NCBI GenBank assembly: GCA_035293805.1
Contig: DATGMD010000058.1
Coordinates: forward strand, 17,333 to 81,332
Source of the DNA: JAJPHF01 sp035293805
GTDB taxonomy: Bacteria; Chloroflexota; UBA6077; JAJPHF01
Direction of reading: 5' to 3'
DNA length: 64,000 nt
A model generated the notes under the pieces. It did no database searches, had not been told where the DNA came from, and saw nothing but the letters and a program-made list of their open reading frames with translations. Position numbers and translations under genes: made by a program. Positions 1 through 8,310 of the stretch are shown in pieces. The stretch's first letter is position 1. Every line of letters starts with the position of its first letter.

Positions 1-853
1 TCTCCTGGAGCTTGGCTACGTGGCGCTCGGGATCGGCGCTGCAGACGAGCGCCTCGGCCACGTCGTCCTCGGTCACGAGCTGGCTCGCCTGCTCGAAGTG
101 GCGCGGCAGCGGCAGCTCCTGGCCGAGCTGGCCCGGCACCGCGGCGTTAGGCCACCAGTGGAGGGCCAAGCGGCGAGCCTCTGCATCGGTCGGCCCCCAG
201 CAGACGTGTACCTGACCGTAGCGCGGCTTGCTATCGCCGCCCGCCGCCTGGAAGGCGTGGACGATCTTCGCGCTCGACACGACCGAGATGAGGCCATCGC
301 CGATGCGGCCCGCCAGCGCGGCGCTCAGCGGCCCGGCCGCCGCCACGTAGATGGGGGGCAGCGGGTCGGGCAGGTCGTAGACGCGGGCGTGGTTCACCGT
401 GTAGTGGCGGCCGCGGTGGGACTGCTCGCCGCCCTGCCAGAGCAGCCGCAGCACGCCGACCGCCTCCTCCAGCATCTCGCGACGCTCGGGCGCGGCCGGC
501 CACCGCGCGCCCAGGATGTGCTCGTTCAGGTTCTCGCCGGTGCCGACGCCGAGGAAGAAGCGCCCCGGCATCATCGCGCCGACGGTGGCGGCCATCTGCG
601 CCAGGAGCGCCGGGTGGTAGCGCATCGTCGGGCAGGTCACGCCGGTGCCGACGCGCAGGCGCTCGGTGGCTTGCGCGATGGCGCCGAGCACACTCCAGGC
701 GAATGGGCTGTGGCCCTGGCGGTCGATCCAGGGATGGTAATGGTCGGAGATGAGCGCGAAGGTGAAGCCGACCTCCTCCGCCCGCCGCGCCAGGTGGACC
801 AGGTCGTTGGGGCCGTGCTCCTCGCTGGACAGGGAGTAGCCGATCTCGATCAT
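1..853 (-). CDS. F420-dependent LLM-class oxidoreductase, C-terminus cut by window edge
   Basis: About 284 N-terminal residues are present and the reading frame runs off the left edge of the window. The start ATG at 853 gives a protein beginning MIEIGYSLSSEEHGP, followed by the (beta/alpha)8 luciferase-like fold with RVGTGVTCPTMRYHPA and GRFFLGVGTGENLNEH, which are hallmarks of the F420-dependent glucose-6-phosphate-dehydrogenase-like branch of LLM enzymes. Such enzymes use reduced or oxidised coenzyme F420 for hydride transfer; the substrate cannot be inferred. It is the last visible gene of a three-gene minus-strand operon, 10 bases after the preceding stop. Family call is firm, substrate unknown. 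Confidence 0.85.
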   Translation of the reverse strand, partial: MIEIGYSLSSEEHGPNDLVHLARRAEEVGFTFALISDHYHPWIDRQGHSPFAWSVLGAIAQATERLRVGTGVTCPTMRYHPALLAQMAATVGAMMPGRFFLGVGTGENLNEHILGARWPAAPERREMLEEAVGVLRLLWQGGEQSHRGRHYTVNHARVYDLPDPLPPIYVAAAGPLSAALAGRIGDGLISVVSSAKIVHAFQAAGGDSKPRYGQVHVCWGPTDAEARRLALHWWPNAAVPGQLGQELPLPRHFEQASQLVTEDDVAEALVCSADPERHVAKLQE

Positions 854-863
854 ACACTCCTCA

Positions 864-1145
864 CTACCTCGCCGTGTGGGCGCCGCGCGGCGCGGTGTGG
901 AACTGCGTGTCGTCGGCGCCTCCACCGCCGCTGAGGTCGTGCGTGGGCAGCAGAGGGCCGTCGGCCGGCTCGCCCGCCCGGTACTGGCGGCACAGGCCGC
1001 TCTTGAGGCTGATGTACTGCGTCGTGTCGGGGACCGGGTCGCCGCCGAGGATGACGTCGCGCTGGGCTTCCTGCCACTGAGCGGGGCTCAGGTTGTCCTT
1101 GATCGCGCTGGGCAGCTCGTCGTAGGCGATGTCGACGTGCGGCAT
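864..1145 (-). CDS. hypothetical protein, 93 aa
   Basis: A small soluble acidic protein starting MPHVDIAYDELPSAIKD. The ATG at 1145 is preceded by a clear GGGAGGAG ribosome binding site, which rules out the longer upstream in-frame starts. It has no membrane segment or signal peptide; the C-terminal 20 residues are Gly/His/Thr-rich and probably disordered. It lies 22 bases after the gene at 1168-1557 and 10 bases before the F420-oxidoreductase gene, so the three are probably co-transcribed. I do not recognise a family. Confidence 0.7.
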   Translation of the reverse strand: MPHVDIAYDELPSAIKDNLSPAQWQEAQRDVILGGDPVPDTTQYISLKSGLCRQYRAGEPADGPLLPTHDLSGGGGADDTQFHTAPRGAHTAR

Positions 1146-1167
1146 AGGATAGCTCCTCCCGTCGGGC

Positions 1168-1557
1168 CTATTCGGGTGGCAGGGGACGGGCGTCGCCCGC
1201 GGCGCTGCGCTCGCGGCCGATGCCGAGGTTTTGCACTTCCCAGGCGAGCGCCTGCCCCTCATCGGCGGAGACCGGCTGGCGCCAGGTGACGAGCTGCGCC
1301 CAGGCGCGCTCGGGCGTCTCGCGGCGACAGACGTAGGTGTGATCGGTCGGGCGGTGCTCGTCACCGGTGGCGACGAAGGGGCCGCGCTCGGGGTTGTCGA
1401 GGTCGAAGTACTCCTGGCCGCGCTCGAAGCGGGCGCCCTGCCAGATGGGGACCTGCTTGAGCACCTCGTCGCTCATCCATGCAGCGAGGTCAGGTAGCCG
1501 GTCGCGGCACTCGTAGGCGGATGCGCAGTCGCGTAGGTCGTCCTGCTGGTGACGCAT
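1168..1557 (-). CDS. hypothetical protein, 129 aa
   Basis: Starts MRHQQDDLRDCASAYECRD at an ATG with GGGAGG seven bases upstream. The protein is hydrophilic with two Cys near the N-terminus (C11, C17), an aromatic centre containing FERGQEYFDLDNPERGPF and a YVCRRETPERAWAQL segment; there is no transmembrane segment. It is the first gene of the three-gene operon reading towards position 1. The family is unknown to me, and any functional link with the downstream oxidoreductase is only contextual. Confidence 0.65.
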   Translation of the reverse strand: MRHQQDDLRDCASAYECRDRLPDLAAWMSDEVLKQVPIWQGARFERGQEYFDLDNPERGPFVATGDEHRPTDHTYVCRRETPERAWAQLVTWRQPVSADEGQALAWEVQNLGIGRERSAAGDARPLPPE

Positions 1558-1657
1558 GGTCGTGCCTCCCGTGACATTCACGACAAGTCTCGCAGAGGGC
1601 GTACCACTCGGCCGCTCGCCAGGCCGGCACACGCTCTGCGGTATCGGTAGATTGCAG

Positions 1658-1775
1658 CCGTTTGCACCCAGACTGAGCGGTCAGTCGATCGGGGGCCTGC
1701 GGCCTGCGGGCCGCGGGCGGGCGTAAAACCCGCCCCTACGAGACGCTGGCTGCTCACTGGCGCGCGAGCGGCTCT
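1658..1775. repeat. intergenic repeat, families A and D
   Basis: This spacer contains a segment near 1660-1683 (gactgagcggtcag core) and a second near 1703-1731 with inverted GCGGGCGGG and CCCGCCCCTAC, ending in cgagcggctctag. Both modules and the same ending recur in the same order at 10783-11004; the second recurs alone at 24008-24056. Recurrence only between genes suggests a small non-coding mobile or REP-like element. Confidence 0.7.
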
Positions 1776-1794
1776 AGGGCGGAGGTGAGCGACG

Positions 1795-2406
1795 ATGTAC
1801 CTGCAATTCGGCATGACGGTGGTCGGCAGCGACGGCAACGCGGCGGGGACCCTCGACCACGTGCTCGTAGCAGCCAGCCGGCGGGAGGTGACGCACGTGG
1901 TCGTGCGGTCGCCCGAGGTGAGCGAGGACGTGCTGCTCCCGCTGAACCTCGTGCAGGGCAACGCGGGCGACGCCTTGCTGCTACAGGTGCCCAGCGCGGC
2001 ACTCGGCCAGATGGCGCGCTACTACGAGGGGCGCACGAGCAGCCCGCCGGCGGGCCGCGTGGACACGGCGATCGTGGGCGAGCCGGCGGAGCGGCGGCAG
2101 AGCTTCGAGGACGCGCTGGCCGTGCCGGCCGACGCGCTGCAATACGGCCCGGAGACGCGGGTGGCGACGCGCGACGGGGCGACGGGGCGGCTGGTCGGGC
2201 TGGGCGCGGGACTGTACGTGAACCGGCTGTCGGAGCTGCGCGCGGGCGGCCTGGGCGACCAGGAGGTAAGCGTGCCCGAGCCGTGGATCGGCGCGCTGGA
2301 GGCGGATGCGATCATCGTCACGGCGGCTGCTAGCGAGCTGGGCCATCTGGTCGGCGTGCCGGCGAACGCGGCCTCCGGGGACGCGGGCGGCGCCGCGGCC
2401 GGCTAG
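1795..2406 (+). CDS. PRC-barrel-like protein, 203 aa
   Basis: ATG at 1795 follows GGAGG with ideal spacing. Residues 1-65 (FGMTVVGSDGNAAGTLDHVL, then a HVVVRS strand and LPLNLV) have the beta-barrel pattern of PRC-barrel proteins, which also occur in RimM and photosynthetic reaction-centre subunit H. A second, weaker copy may lie at about residues 120-190 (VATRDGATGRLVGLGAG). There is no signal peptide or membrane segment, so it should be cytoplasmic. Stand-alone PRC-barrel proteins are often stress-associated or adaptor-like; the specific role is unknown. It converges with the dehydrogenase gene, with 9 bases between stops. Confidence 0.7.
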   Translation: MYLQFGMTVVGSDGNAAGTLDHVLVAASRREVTHVVVRSPEVSEDVLLPLNLVQGNAGDALLLQVPSAALGQMARYYEGRTSSPPAGRVDTAIVGEPAERRQSFEDALAVPADALQYGPETRVATRDGATGRLVGLGAGLYVNRLSELRAGGLGDQEVSVPEPWIGALEADAIIVTAAASELGHLVGVPANAASGDAGGAAAG

Positions 2407-2415
2407 CCTGACACC

Positions 2416-3324
2416 TCAGCGGCGGGCGGCGGTGACGCCGCGCCCGGGCAGGGATTCGGCGAGCACGGCGACCACGTCGTCGAGCGTGGTGCCGCGCGTG
2501 CGGACCTCGGGGGTCTCCTCGCCGAGCGGCGTCTGCTCGACGAAGCGGAACATCGCGGCCGCACCTTGCAGGATGAGCGGCGTCAGACCGACGTGCTCGA
2601 AGGTGGCCGCGATCTCCTCCATCTCGCCCACCCAGCGATACGCCTTCGGCGGCATCCCGGGCACCTGGCGCTCGATCCACGGCAGCAGCGTGGGCTGGCT
2701 CTCGCGCAGCTCGGCGCGCAAGGCGGCGCCCAGGCCCATTGCCTCGCCGGCGGTGAGCAGCTCGGTGGCGAGCGCGTTCAGGCCCTTGGTGAGGGCGGCG
2801 TAGCACATCTTGAGGCCGGAGGCCTGGCCGATCTCGGGACCGATGGGGCGGATGGTGAGGCCGTGCTCGCCCAGCTCCAGCGCCTCGGCCGCGTGGGCGC
2901 CCGACACGTAGATGCGGTTGCGGCTGTCGCCGGGATGTGGCGGGTTGCCGATGATCCCGGCATCGACGAAGCGGGCGCCCGCCGCGGTCACGACGTCGGC
3001 GATCTCGCGCACGGTCTGAGGCGCGATGGCGTTGCACTCCACGAACAGCACGTCGGCCTCGGTGGCGCGCAGCGCGGCGGCCACGCGGTCGCCGAGCGCG
3101 CGGGCGGCGTGCGGCGCGAGGACCGAGAGGACGGCGTCGGCCTCGCGCACAAGCGTCTCGTAGTCCGGCACGTCCTCGATACCGGCCTCGGCGGCCAGCG
3201 CGGCGGTACGCGGGCTGCGGTCGCGCAGGCAGGTGATGACCCGCAAGCCGCTCAACCGCAGGACGTTGCCGATGGAGTGGCCCATGTCGCCGGGCGTGAG
3301 GATCGCCACCGTCTGGATCGCCAT
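2416..3324 (-). CDS. NAD(P)-dependent 6-phosphogluconate/3-hydroxyisobutyrate dehydrogenase-like protein
   Basis: 302 residues, ATG with GGAGGAG upstream. The N-terminal Rossmann domain opens with VAILTPGDMGHSIGNVLR, a degenerate GxGxxG (PGDMG), then an LSVLAPH strand. The helical C-terminal half contains GLKMCYAALTKGLNAL, where the Lys is at the position of the catalytic lysine of beta-hydroxyacid dehydrogenases; the C-terminal domain resembles the DUF1932 subgroup. It would oxidise a beta-hydroxyacid or reduce a related semialdehyde in the cytoplasm. It is a single transcription unit with no informative neighbours. Confidence 0.8.
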   Translation of the reverse strand: MAIQTVAILTPGDMGHSIGNVLRLSGLRVITCLRDRSPRTAALAAEAGIEDVPDYETLVREADAVLSVLAPHAARALGDRVAAALRATEADVLFVECNAIAPQTVREIADVVTAAGARFVDAGIIGNPPHPGDSRNRIYVSGAHAAEALELGEHGLTIRPIGPEIGQASGLKMCYAALTKGLNALATELLTAGEAMGLGAALRAELRESQPTLLPWIERQVPGMPPKAYRWVGEMEEIAATFEHVGLTPLILQGAAAMFRFVEQTPLGEETPEVRTRGTTLDDVVAVLAESLPGRGVTAARR

Positions 3325-3514
3325 ACGTCTGCTCCTCCGCGGCCACGGGCGCCACTCGGCCGCACGCGCCGATTCGTCGGTCCTGTGCCCAGTCTAGCCA
3401 ATCGGGCGTGGCTTCTCAAGCGGCGTGCAGGGCGCGGGGGCGGGGCGGCGGCCGGGCGGATAAGCCAAGCCCCCGCTGTATCGCGAGGGCTCAGCGGCCG
3501 GGTGCGCGGGGACG

Positions 3515-4666
3515 CTACTCGAGTGGGCGCACGGCGGCGTAGAAGCGCTCGGACCAGTAGGCGGAGTTCAGGCGCGTGATCGCCACGCCCGTGCTCTCGT
3601 CTACCGCATGGATGAACTGGCCGTCGCCGAGGTAGATGCCGTCGTGGGAGAGGCCCGGGGTGTAGGTGTCGGAGAAAAACAGGATGTCGCCCGGGCGCAG
3701 CTGGTCGATGGGAATACGCCGGCCGCTCGCCAGCTGGTCTTCCATCGTGCGCGGCATGTTGAAGCCGATAGTGTTGAAGACCCAGTACACGAAGCCGCTG
3801 CAGTCGAAGCCGGTGGAGGGCGAGACGCCGGCCCAGGTGTAGTGGGCGCCGAGCTGGGACTGTGCCACGCTGATGATGCGCGCGCCGTTGGGGCTCGCCG
3901 GCACGCTGGGGAACACGCGGCCCGCCACGGACGAGCCGCTCCCGTTCGCGCCGCCGGTCGTGCTCGCCGGCACCGGGCCGGAGGCGGTGCCGGGCGCGCC
4001 CGTGCTGGAGGACGCGACGAGGGGCAAGACGCCGCGAGCGTTGGCCGTGGCGGCCGTCGCTTGCTGCTGGCCGCTCGCGCTACCGGCGCCGCCGGTGACG
4101 GTGGATGGGCCGGAGGCGCTCGACGCGGCCCCGGAGACTGCCGACTGGCTGGACGCGCTCGGGACGGTGGCAGCCAGCACTGACGGGCTGGACGCCGTGG
4201 GAGCGCTGGCGCCATTTGCCGCGCCCGGCCCGCCGGGCGGACTCGCGGACGCCGCGGTGGTCGAGCCGCTGGACTGGGGCGAGGGGCCAAGCAGCGAGCT
4301 GGGACCGGTGTTGTTCGCAAACGCCGGGGGAAGAGACGAGCTGGAGACGGTGACCGCTGGTGGAAGCGGACCGCGGGCGTCGGGCGCGTAGATGACCCGG
4401 ACGCCATTGCTCGGATCAGGGGTGGGGGCTACCTGCGCGGGGCTGGCGCCGCTCGCGCGGGCCGCGAGCAGCGCGAACGTCTGGCCCACGGACTCGCTGG
4501 ACGCGAGGTTAGTGGACTCGGGACTCGCCGGAGTAGCGCCGAGGGCCTCGGCGCGCCGTAAAACGCGACTGTCACTTGCCGCCTGACTCGGCGGGGGGCT
4601 GAGCGTCGATCCAACGCTGAGAAGGGCGAGCGCGATTCCCATCGTCGTCCATCGAGCGCGTCCCAC
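3515..4666 (-). CDS. secreted NlpC/P60 cell-wall endopeptidase
   Basis: Cleaves peptidoglycan stem peptides outside the cell. The C-terminal ~130 residues form the NlpC/P60 domain: catalytic Cys about residue 289 in TGFDCSGFVYW, His in LSHDGIYLGDG and a third polar position in FIHAVDESTG. The N-terminus has a hydrophobic signal segment (MGIALALLSVGSTLS), followed by about 230 residues of Ser/Ala/Pro/Gly-rich linker. I place the start at GTG 4666 (or the adjacent TTG 4669) because GGGAGGA lies just upstream and the promoter at 4729-4757 excludes the longer ATG at 4753. Family call secure; exact start moderately sure. Confidence 0.85.
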   Translation of the reverse strand: MGRARWTTMGIALALLSVGSTLSPPPSQAASDSRVLRRAEALGATPASPESTNLASSESVGQTFALLAARASGASPAQVAPTPDPSNGVRVIYAPDARGPLPPAVTVSSSSLPPAFANNTGPSSLLGPSPQSSGSTTAASASPPGGPGAANGASAPTASSPSVLAATVPSASSQSAVSGAASSASGPSTVTGGAGSASGQQQATAATANARGVLPLVASSSTGAPGTASGPVPASTTGGANGSGSSVAGRVFPSVPASPNGARIISVAQSQLGAHYTWAGVSPSTGFDCSGFVYWVFNTIGFNMPRTMEDQLASGRRIPIDQLRPGDILFFSDTYTPGLSHDGIYLGDGQFIHAVDESTGVAITRLNSAYWSERFYAAVRPLE

Positions 4667-4701
4667 CAATAGTCGGTCCTCCCTGGATGCCGGGGTCAAG
4701 C

Positions 4702-4719
4702 GGCCGGCGAAAACCGGCC
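4702..4719 (-). promoter_or_regulatory. hairpin at the 5' end of the NlpC/P60 leader
   Basis: GGCCGG and CCGGCC arms flank a 6-base loop, forming a perfect 6-bp stem at the expected first bases of the transcript from the 4729-4757 promoter. It could stabilise the mRNA 5' end. No known riboswitch fold is apparent. Confidence 0.35.
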
Positions 4720-4728
4720 ACGGGCGGA

Positions 4729-4757
4729 AGGGTACCAGAGCCGGAGAGGCCAATCAA
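4729..4757 (-). promoter_or_regulatory. sigma70-type promoter of the NlpC/P60 gene
   Basis: On the minus strand TTGATT (4752-4757) and TACCCT (4729-4734) are separated by exactly 17 bases. The predicted start near 4722 leaves a leader of about 50 bases before the GGGAGGA ribosome binding site. Confidence 0.55.
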
Positions 4758-4859
4758 GGTGGGCGGCGTTACAAATGCGTGACACATCCGGACGATCTGG
4801 TAGGATATGCTGCCGGCGCCTTGACGCGGCGCGGCATGTGGGGGCGGGCCGGGCGGCAG

Positions 4860-5093
4860 ATGAGGCAGGATGATGCGACGCGGGACGGCGGGGCCTGGGT
4901 AGCGGTCGGCACGGCCCGCGACCAGCTCGAGGCCGAGATGTGGCGCGAGCGGCTGGACAGCCTGGCGATTCCGGCGCTGGTGGCCCCGGCGGACGCGTCC
5001 ACGTATCTGGGCGTCTCGCCGGTGCCGTGCCGCGTGCTGGTGCCCGCGGCGCTGCGGGCCGCGGCGGAGCAGGTGCTGGGAGGCGAGACGTAG
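4860..5093 (+). CDS. DUF2007-like putative signal-transducing protein, about 77 aa
   Basis: The core AWVAVGTARDQLEAEMWRE followed by IPALVAPADAS and VPCRVLVPAALRAAAEQVL matches the small DUF2007 fold, a beta-alpha domain found in short proteins next to cell-wall and stress genes. Biochemistry is unknown. The frame is open from GTG 4779, with ATG at 4836 and 4860; the domain itself begins only after 4880 and no strong ribosome binding site decides the matter. I chose 4860 because it leaves a near minimal domain. Convergent with the tRNA-binding protein gene. Confidence 0.6.
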   Translation: MRQDDATRDGGAWVAVGTARDQLEAEMWRERLDSLAIPALVAPADASTYLGVSPVPCRVLVPAALRAAAEQVLGGET

Positions 5094-5102
5094 GGCACCG
5101 GG

Positions 5103-5489
5103 TTACTCGACGCGGGTGCCGTTGGGGATGGCCGGATCGACGCTGAGCAGGCTGAAGGCCGCACCCGGCGCCCGGCCGCCGGCGGCGAGCAGCATCCCCT
5201 GAGACTCCACGCCGCGGATGCGGGCCGGCTCGAGGTTGGCGACGACGACGATCTTGCGGCCGACAAGCTGGTCAGGCTGGAGAAAAGCGGCGATGCCGGC
5301 GACGAGCTGGCGTCGCTCGCTGCCGAGGTCGACTTGCAGGCGCAGCAGGCGATCGGCGCCCTCGACGCGCTCGGCGGCGACGATCTCGGCCACGCGCAGG
5401 TCGGCCTGGCGAAACGTCGCCAGATCGATGGTCGCGGGGCGCTCGGCGGCCGCGCTCGGCGGCGGAGGTTGGCTGGGCTGCTCGCTCAC
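5103..5489 (-). CDS. stand-alone tRNA-binding (EMAP/CsaA-like, MetG C-terminal) domain protein
   Basis: 128 residues starting at GTG 5489 with AAGGA just upstream. After a 20-residue Pro/Ala-rich tail comes a full OB-fold: FRQADLRVAEIVAAERVEGA, LLRLQVDLG, RQLVAGIAAF, LVGRKIVVVANLEPA and ESQGMLLAA, the conserved order of the tRNA-binding domain found at the C-terminus of methionyl-tRNA synthetase and in CsaA/Arc1p. It probably binds tRNA or works in trans with a synthetase; CsaA-like chaperone activity is an alternative. No methionyl-tRNA synthetase gene lies in the window. Confidence 0.85.
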   Translation of the reverse strand: MSEQPSQPPPPSAAAERPATIDLATFRQADLRVAEIVAAERVEGADRLLRLQVDLGSERRQLVAGIAAFLQPDQLVGRKIVVVANLEPARIRGVESQGMLLAAGGRAPGAAFSLLSVDPAIPNGTRVE

Positions 5490-5507
5490 GGTCCTTCCTT
5501 TGACGCG

Positions 5508-5607
5508 AGGCGGCAGGGGACGCGTCCCGGTCCTACCTTGCGGTCCTCGGATTGGGCAGCACCCACGACTCGGCCGGACGGCAGGGGACGCGCCCCTGCG
5601 CTACGCA
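5508..5607. repeat. two copies of a short GC-rich intergenic repeat (family E)
   Basis: The unit cggcaggggacgcgcccctg appears intact near 5579-5600, with a half-diverged copy at 5509-5535. The unit is itself an inverted repeat (AGGGG and CCCCT around a short centre) ending in gcgctac. Related copies lie at 14284-14312 and 14366-14393. Confidence 0.65.
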
Positions 5608-5712
5608 GTCGTCGCCGGCCCCGGACCGCCGGGCGGCGGGCGGGCGGGGCCGAGCGCGGGCGCTGCGGCCCCGGCGCGGCGTGATCTGGCCATGCGGGCC
5701 TCGCCACTCGGG

Positions 5713-8043
5713 CTAGCCATTATACAGGTCGCGGTAGAGCAGGTAGTTCGTGTAGACGCGCCGCACGTACAGGAACGTCTCGGCGTAGGGGATCTGCTCG
5801 GCGTAGAGGTCGGGATCGGCGCCGCCCGGCTCGCGCAGCCAGCGCTCGGCGTTGCCGGGGCCGGCGTTGTAGCCGGCCAGCGCCGCGGGCACGCCGCCGC
5901 GGAACTGCCGCAGCGTCTGCCCGAGATAGTAGGCGCCCAGCTCGATGCTAAGGGCCGGGCGGAACAGGTCGTCGTCGTCGAGCGGGCCGATGCCGAGGGC
6001 GCTGGCGATGGAGCGGGCGGTGGCGGGCATGACCTGAGCCAGCCCGCGCGCGCGGGCCGGCGACTGAGCGCGCGGCTGGAAGCTGCTCTCCTGGCGCAGC
6101 AGCGCGAGGAAGAGGAACGGGTCCACGTTGAAGCGCGCGGCCTGCGTGGTGATGAGGTCCGCGTAGGGCGCCGGGTAGAGCAGCGCGCGGACGGCGCGGG
6201 GGAGGTCGTAGAGCGACGCCGCGCCGCTGGCAGTCCGCAGGCGCTCGCCGGTGAGCATCGCCGCGTTGTCCGCGCCGAGGTCGCGGAGGGCCACGCCGAG
6301 CGTATAGAGGCGCGCGGGGTCGCCGGCGAAGCGGTCGCGCAGGTCGTCGAACTCCCAGCCGGCCTCGGCGCGCAGCCCGAGCGCCCAGAGCGCGGCGCCG
6401 CGCCGCCAGCCGACGTCGGCGGCCAGCTCGCGCGCCAGGGTGGGGGCGTCCGTGCCAGCCGCGGCGAGCCAGGCGGTCAGGGCGTCGTCGGCGGGTGGCG
6501 GGGCCAGCCGCGCCGGGTCGAGCGCGGCCGGGGCGGTGTCGGCGGCGCCGGCGAGGAGCGCCTTCGCCCGCAGGCCGTAGTAGTCGTCGGGGCCGGCGGC
6601 GGCGGCGTCTTGCCAGCGCGCGCGGGCCTCGTCCTGACGACCGACGAGCGCGAGCGTCTTGCCGCTCCAGAAGAGGATGGCGGCGCGCGGGTTGAGCGCC
6701 GGGCCGAGCTGGGCATCGCTCACGGCGCGCGCGGCGGCCTGAGGCGCCGCGGCGGTCCAGGCGGCCAGGGCGTCGTCGTAGCGATTGTCGCGGCGCAGCG
6801 CGAAGCCGGCGCGGAAGAGCGCGAGCTGGCCCGCGGGGGCGTCCGGATAGGCGGCCGCGAGCGCGGTGTAGCGGTCGGCGGCGTCGGCGTAGCGCTCGGC
6901 GTCCTCGACCAGGCGCGCCGCGTGGTAGAGGGCATCGGGCGCGAGCGAGCTATTGGGATAGGTGGCCGCCATGTCGTCGAAGGCGGCGCGGGCGGCGCTG
7001 TCCTGACCCTGCCGCTGCAGGGCGAGGGCGCGGTAGTAGCTGGCGCCGGCCAGCTCGTCGGCGCTGCCGCCCGCGGCGAGCTGCGCCTCGAAGCCGCCGA
7101 TGGCGCGGGCGAACGCGCCGCGGTAGAAGCGTACGAGGCCGGCCTGGTAGTCGCTGATCTGGTCGGCCTGGTCGAGGTCGTTCAGAGCGTCGAGGGCGTT
7201 GGCCGCGCGCTCGCTGGCCGGATACTCGGCGACGAGCGTGCGGAAGTGGGCCACGGCGCCCGGCAGGTCGCCCTGCTGCCGGGCCAGACTGCCCAGCTGC
7301 CACTGTACCTCGGCGCGGTAGCTCTCGGTGTGGGCGAGCGGCCAGATCTGCTCCCAGCGCGCCTGGGCGCCCGCGAGATCGCCGCTGGCGGCGGCGGCCC
7401 TCGCCAGACGCTCGAGCGCCTCGATCTGTAGGCGGCGCGAGCCGGACGCGGCCAGCGCCTGCCGCGTCTCCGCCGCATCGCGCTCGTCGTCGCCGAGCGC
7501 GCCGTACCACTGCGCGAGCTGCCAGTGAACGTAGGGCGCGAGGAGATCGCTGAGGCCCAGATAGCCCTGGAGGCGCGCGATGGCGGCGCGGGTATCCCCC
7601 TGCTTCTGCTCGGCCAGGGCGAGGAGGTAGGTGGCGGGCACCCGCTCGGCGCGGTCCGAGTAGGCGGCGAGCAGGGCTTGGAGCTGCGTGACGGCTTCGC
7701 CGGCGTCGCCGTCGTCGAGCGCCAGGCGCGCTAGCTCGAGGCGCGCGGCGGCCGCCACGCCGGCGTCGCGGCCGGTAAGGACGTTCAGCATCTGGCGGGC
7801 GGCGGTGGACTCGCCGTTGCGGACGAGGCGGCGCGCGGCGTCGAGGTCGATGGGCGCGAGCTGAGGTAGCTGACGGGTGCCGATGGCGAGATCCGCGCCC
7901 GTCGCGACGGCGCCGGCCGCGAGCTGGGGATAGCGGCCTACCACCTCCGCGGCCAACCCGGCCGACGGCACGAGGAACGTCGCCGGGGCGCAGGCCTGCG
8001 CGGTCAACGCCCCCGCCAGAATCGCCAGCGCCAGCCCGCGCAT
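5713..8043 (-). CDS. TPR-rich soluble lytic murein transglycosylase (SLT family)
   Basis: About 776 residues. A hydrophobic signal (MRGLALAILAGALTAQACAP) is followed by about 600 residues of repeated Ala-rich helices with TPR character (for example ERYADAADRYTALAAAYPDA), then a C-terminal SLT domain. The catalytic Glu is about residue 652 in LLRQESSFQPRAQSPARARG, followed by GLAQVMPATA and AGYNAGPGNAERWL, all classical Slt70-type motifs. It cleaves glycan strands of peptidoglycan at the outer face of the membrane; the Cys at the end of the signal may be lipidated although the lipobox is not canonical. ATG 8043 chosen because it begins the signal peptide. Confidence 0.9.
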   Translation of the reverse strand: MRGLALAILAGALTAQACAPATFLVPSAGLAAEVVGRYPQLAAGAVATGADLAIGTRQLPQLAPIDLDAARRLVRNGESTAARQMLNVLTGRDAGVAAAARLELARLALDDGDAGEAVTQLQALLAAYSDRAERVPATYLLALAEQKQGDTRAAIARLQGYLGLSDLLAPYVHWQLAQWYGALGDDERDAAETRQALAASGSRRLQIEALERLARAAAASGDLAGAQARWEQIWPLAHTESYRAEVQWQLGSLARQQGDLPGAVAHFRTLVAEYPASERAANALDALNDLDQADQISDYQAGLVRFYRGAFARAIGGFEAQLAAGGSADELAGASYYRALALQRQGQDSAARAAFDDMAATYPNSSLAPDALYHAARLVEDAERYADAADRYTALAAAYPDAPAGQLALFRAGFALRRDNRYDDALAAWTAAAPQAAARAVSDAQLGPALNPRAAILFWSGKTLALVGRQDEARARWQDAAAAGPDDYYGLRAKALLAGAADTAPAALDPARLAPPPADDALTAWLAAAGTDAPTLARELAADVGWRRGAALWALGLRAEAGWEFDDLRDRFAGDPARLYTLGVALRDLGADNAAMLTGERLRTASGAASLYDLPRAVRALLYPAPYADLITTQAARFNVDPFLFLALLRQESSFQPRAQSPARARGLAQVMPATARSIASALGIGPLDDDDLFRPALSIELGAYYLGQTLRQFRGGVPAALAGYNAGPGNAERWLREPGGADPDLYAEQIPYAETFLYVRRVYTNYLLYRDLYNG

Positions 8044-8310
8044 GCGCCGTGTCCCCCCTGCTCTCCCGTGCAACACCGAGCCCCCGGCCAAACGACAGAG
8101 GCCCGCCTGAGCAAGCGCCCGATCCTGCCGGTGGTGCGCCCGGCGCGTCCCTCCGCCAGCGTCGCGAACCCGCGCCCCTGCCTGCTCGGCGAGCCCCGAC
8201 CGGGCGCACGCGGCCCGGCCCTGGGCTTAGCCTAGCAGGGCCCCGCGAGCCGTCGCAAGAGAATGCTCGGGCGTTGGACAAGACGCCGTGGCGCCCGCCG
8301 CCGCGGGGCG

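Noticed and set aside
231..857. Minus-strand frame that covers the first gene in a different phase
   Set aside because: The phase starting at 853 gives a clear LLM oxidoreductase; this one is Arg/Pro-rich noise.
5218..7431. Long plus-strand frame opposite the lytic transglycosylase and the tRNA-binding gene
   Set aside because: Its product is low-complexity Arg/Gly/Val without motifs, and it mirrors two well-supported genes; such frames are expected at this GC content.
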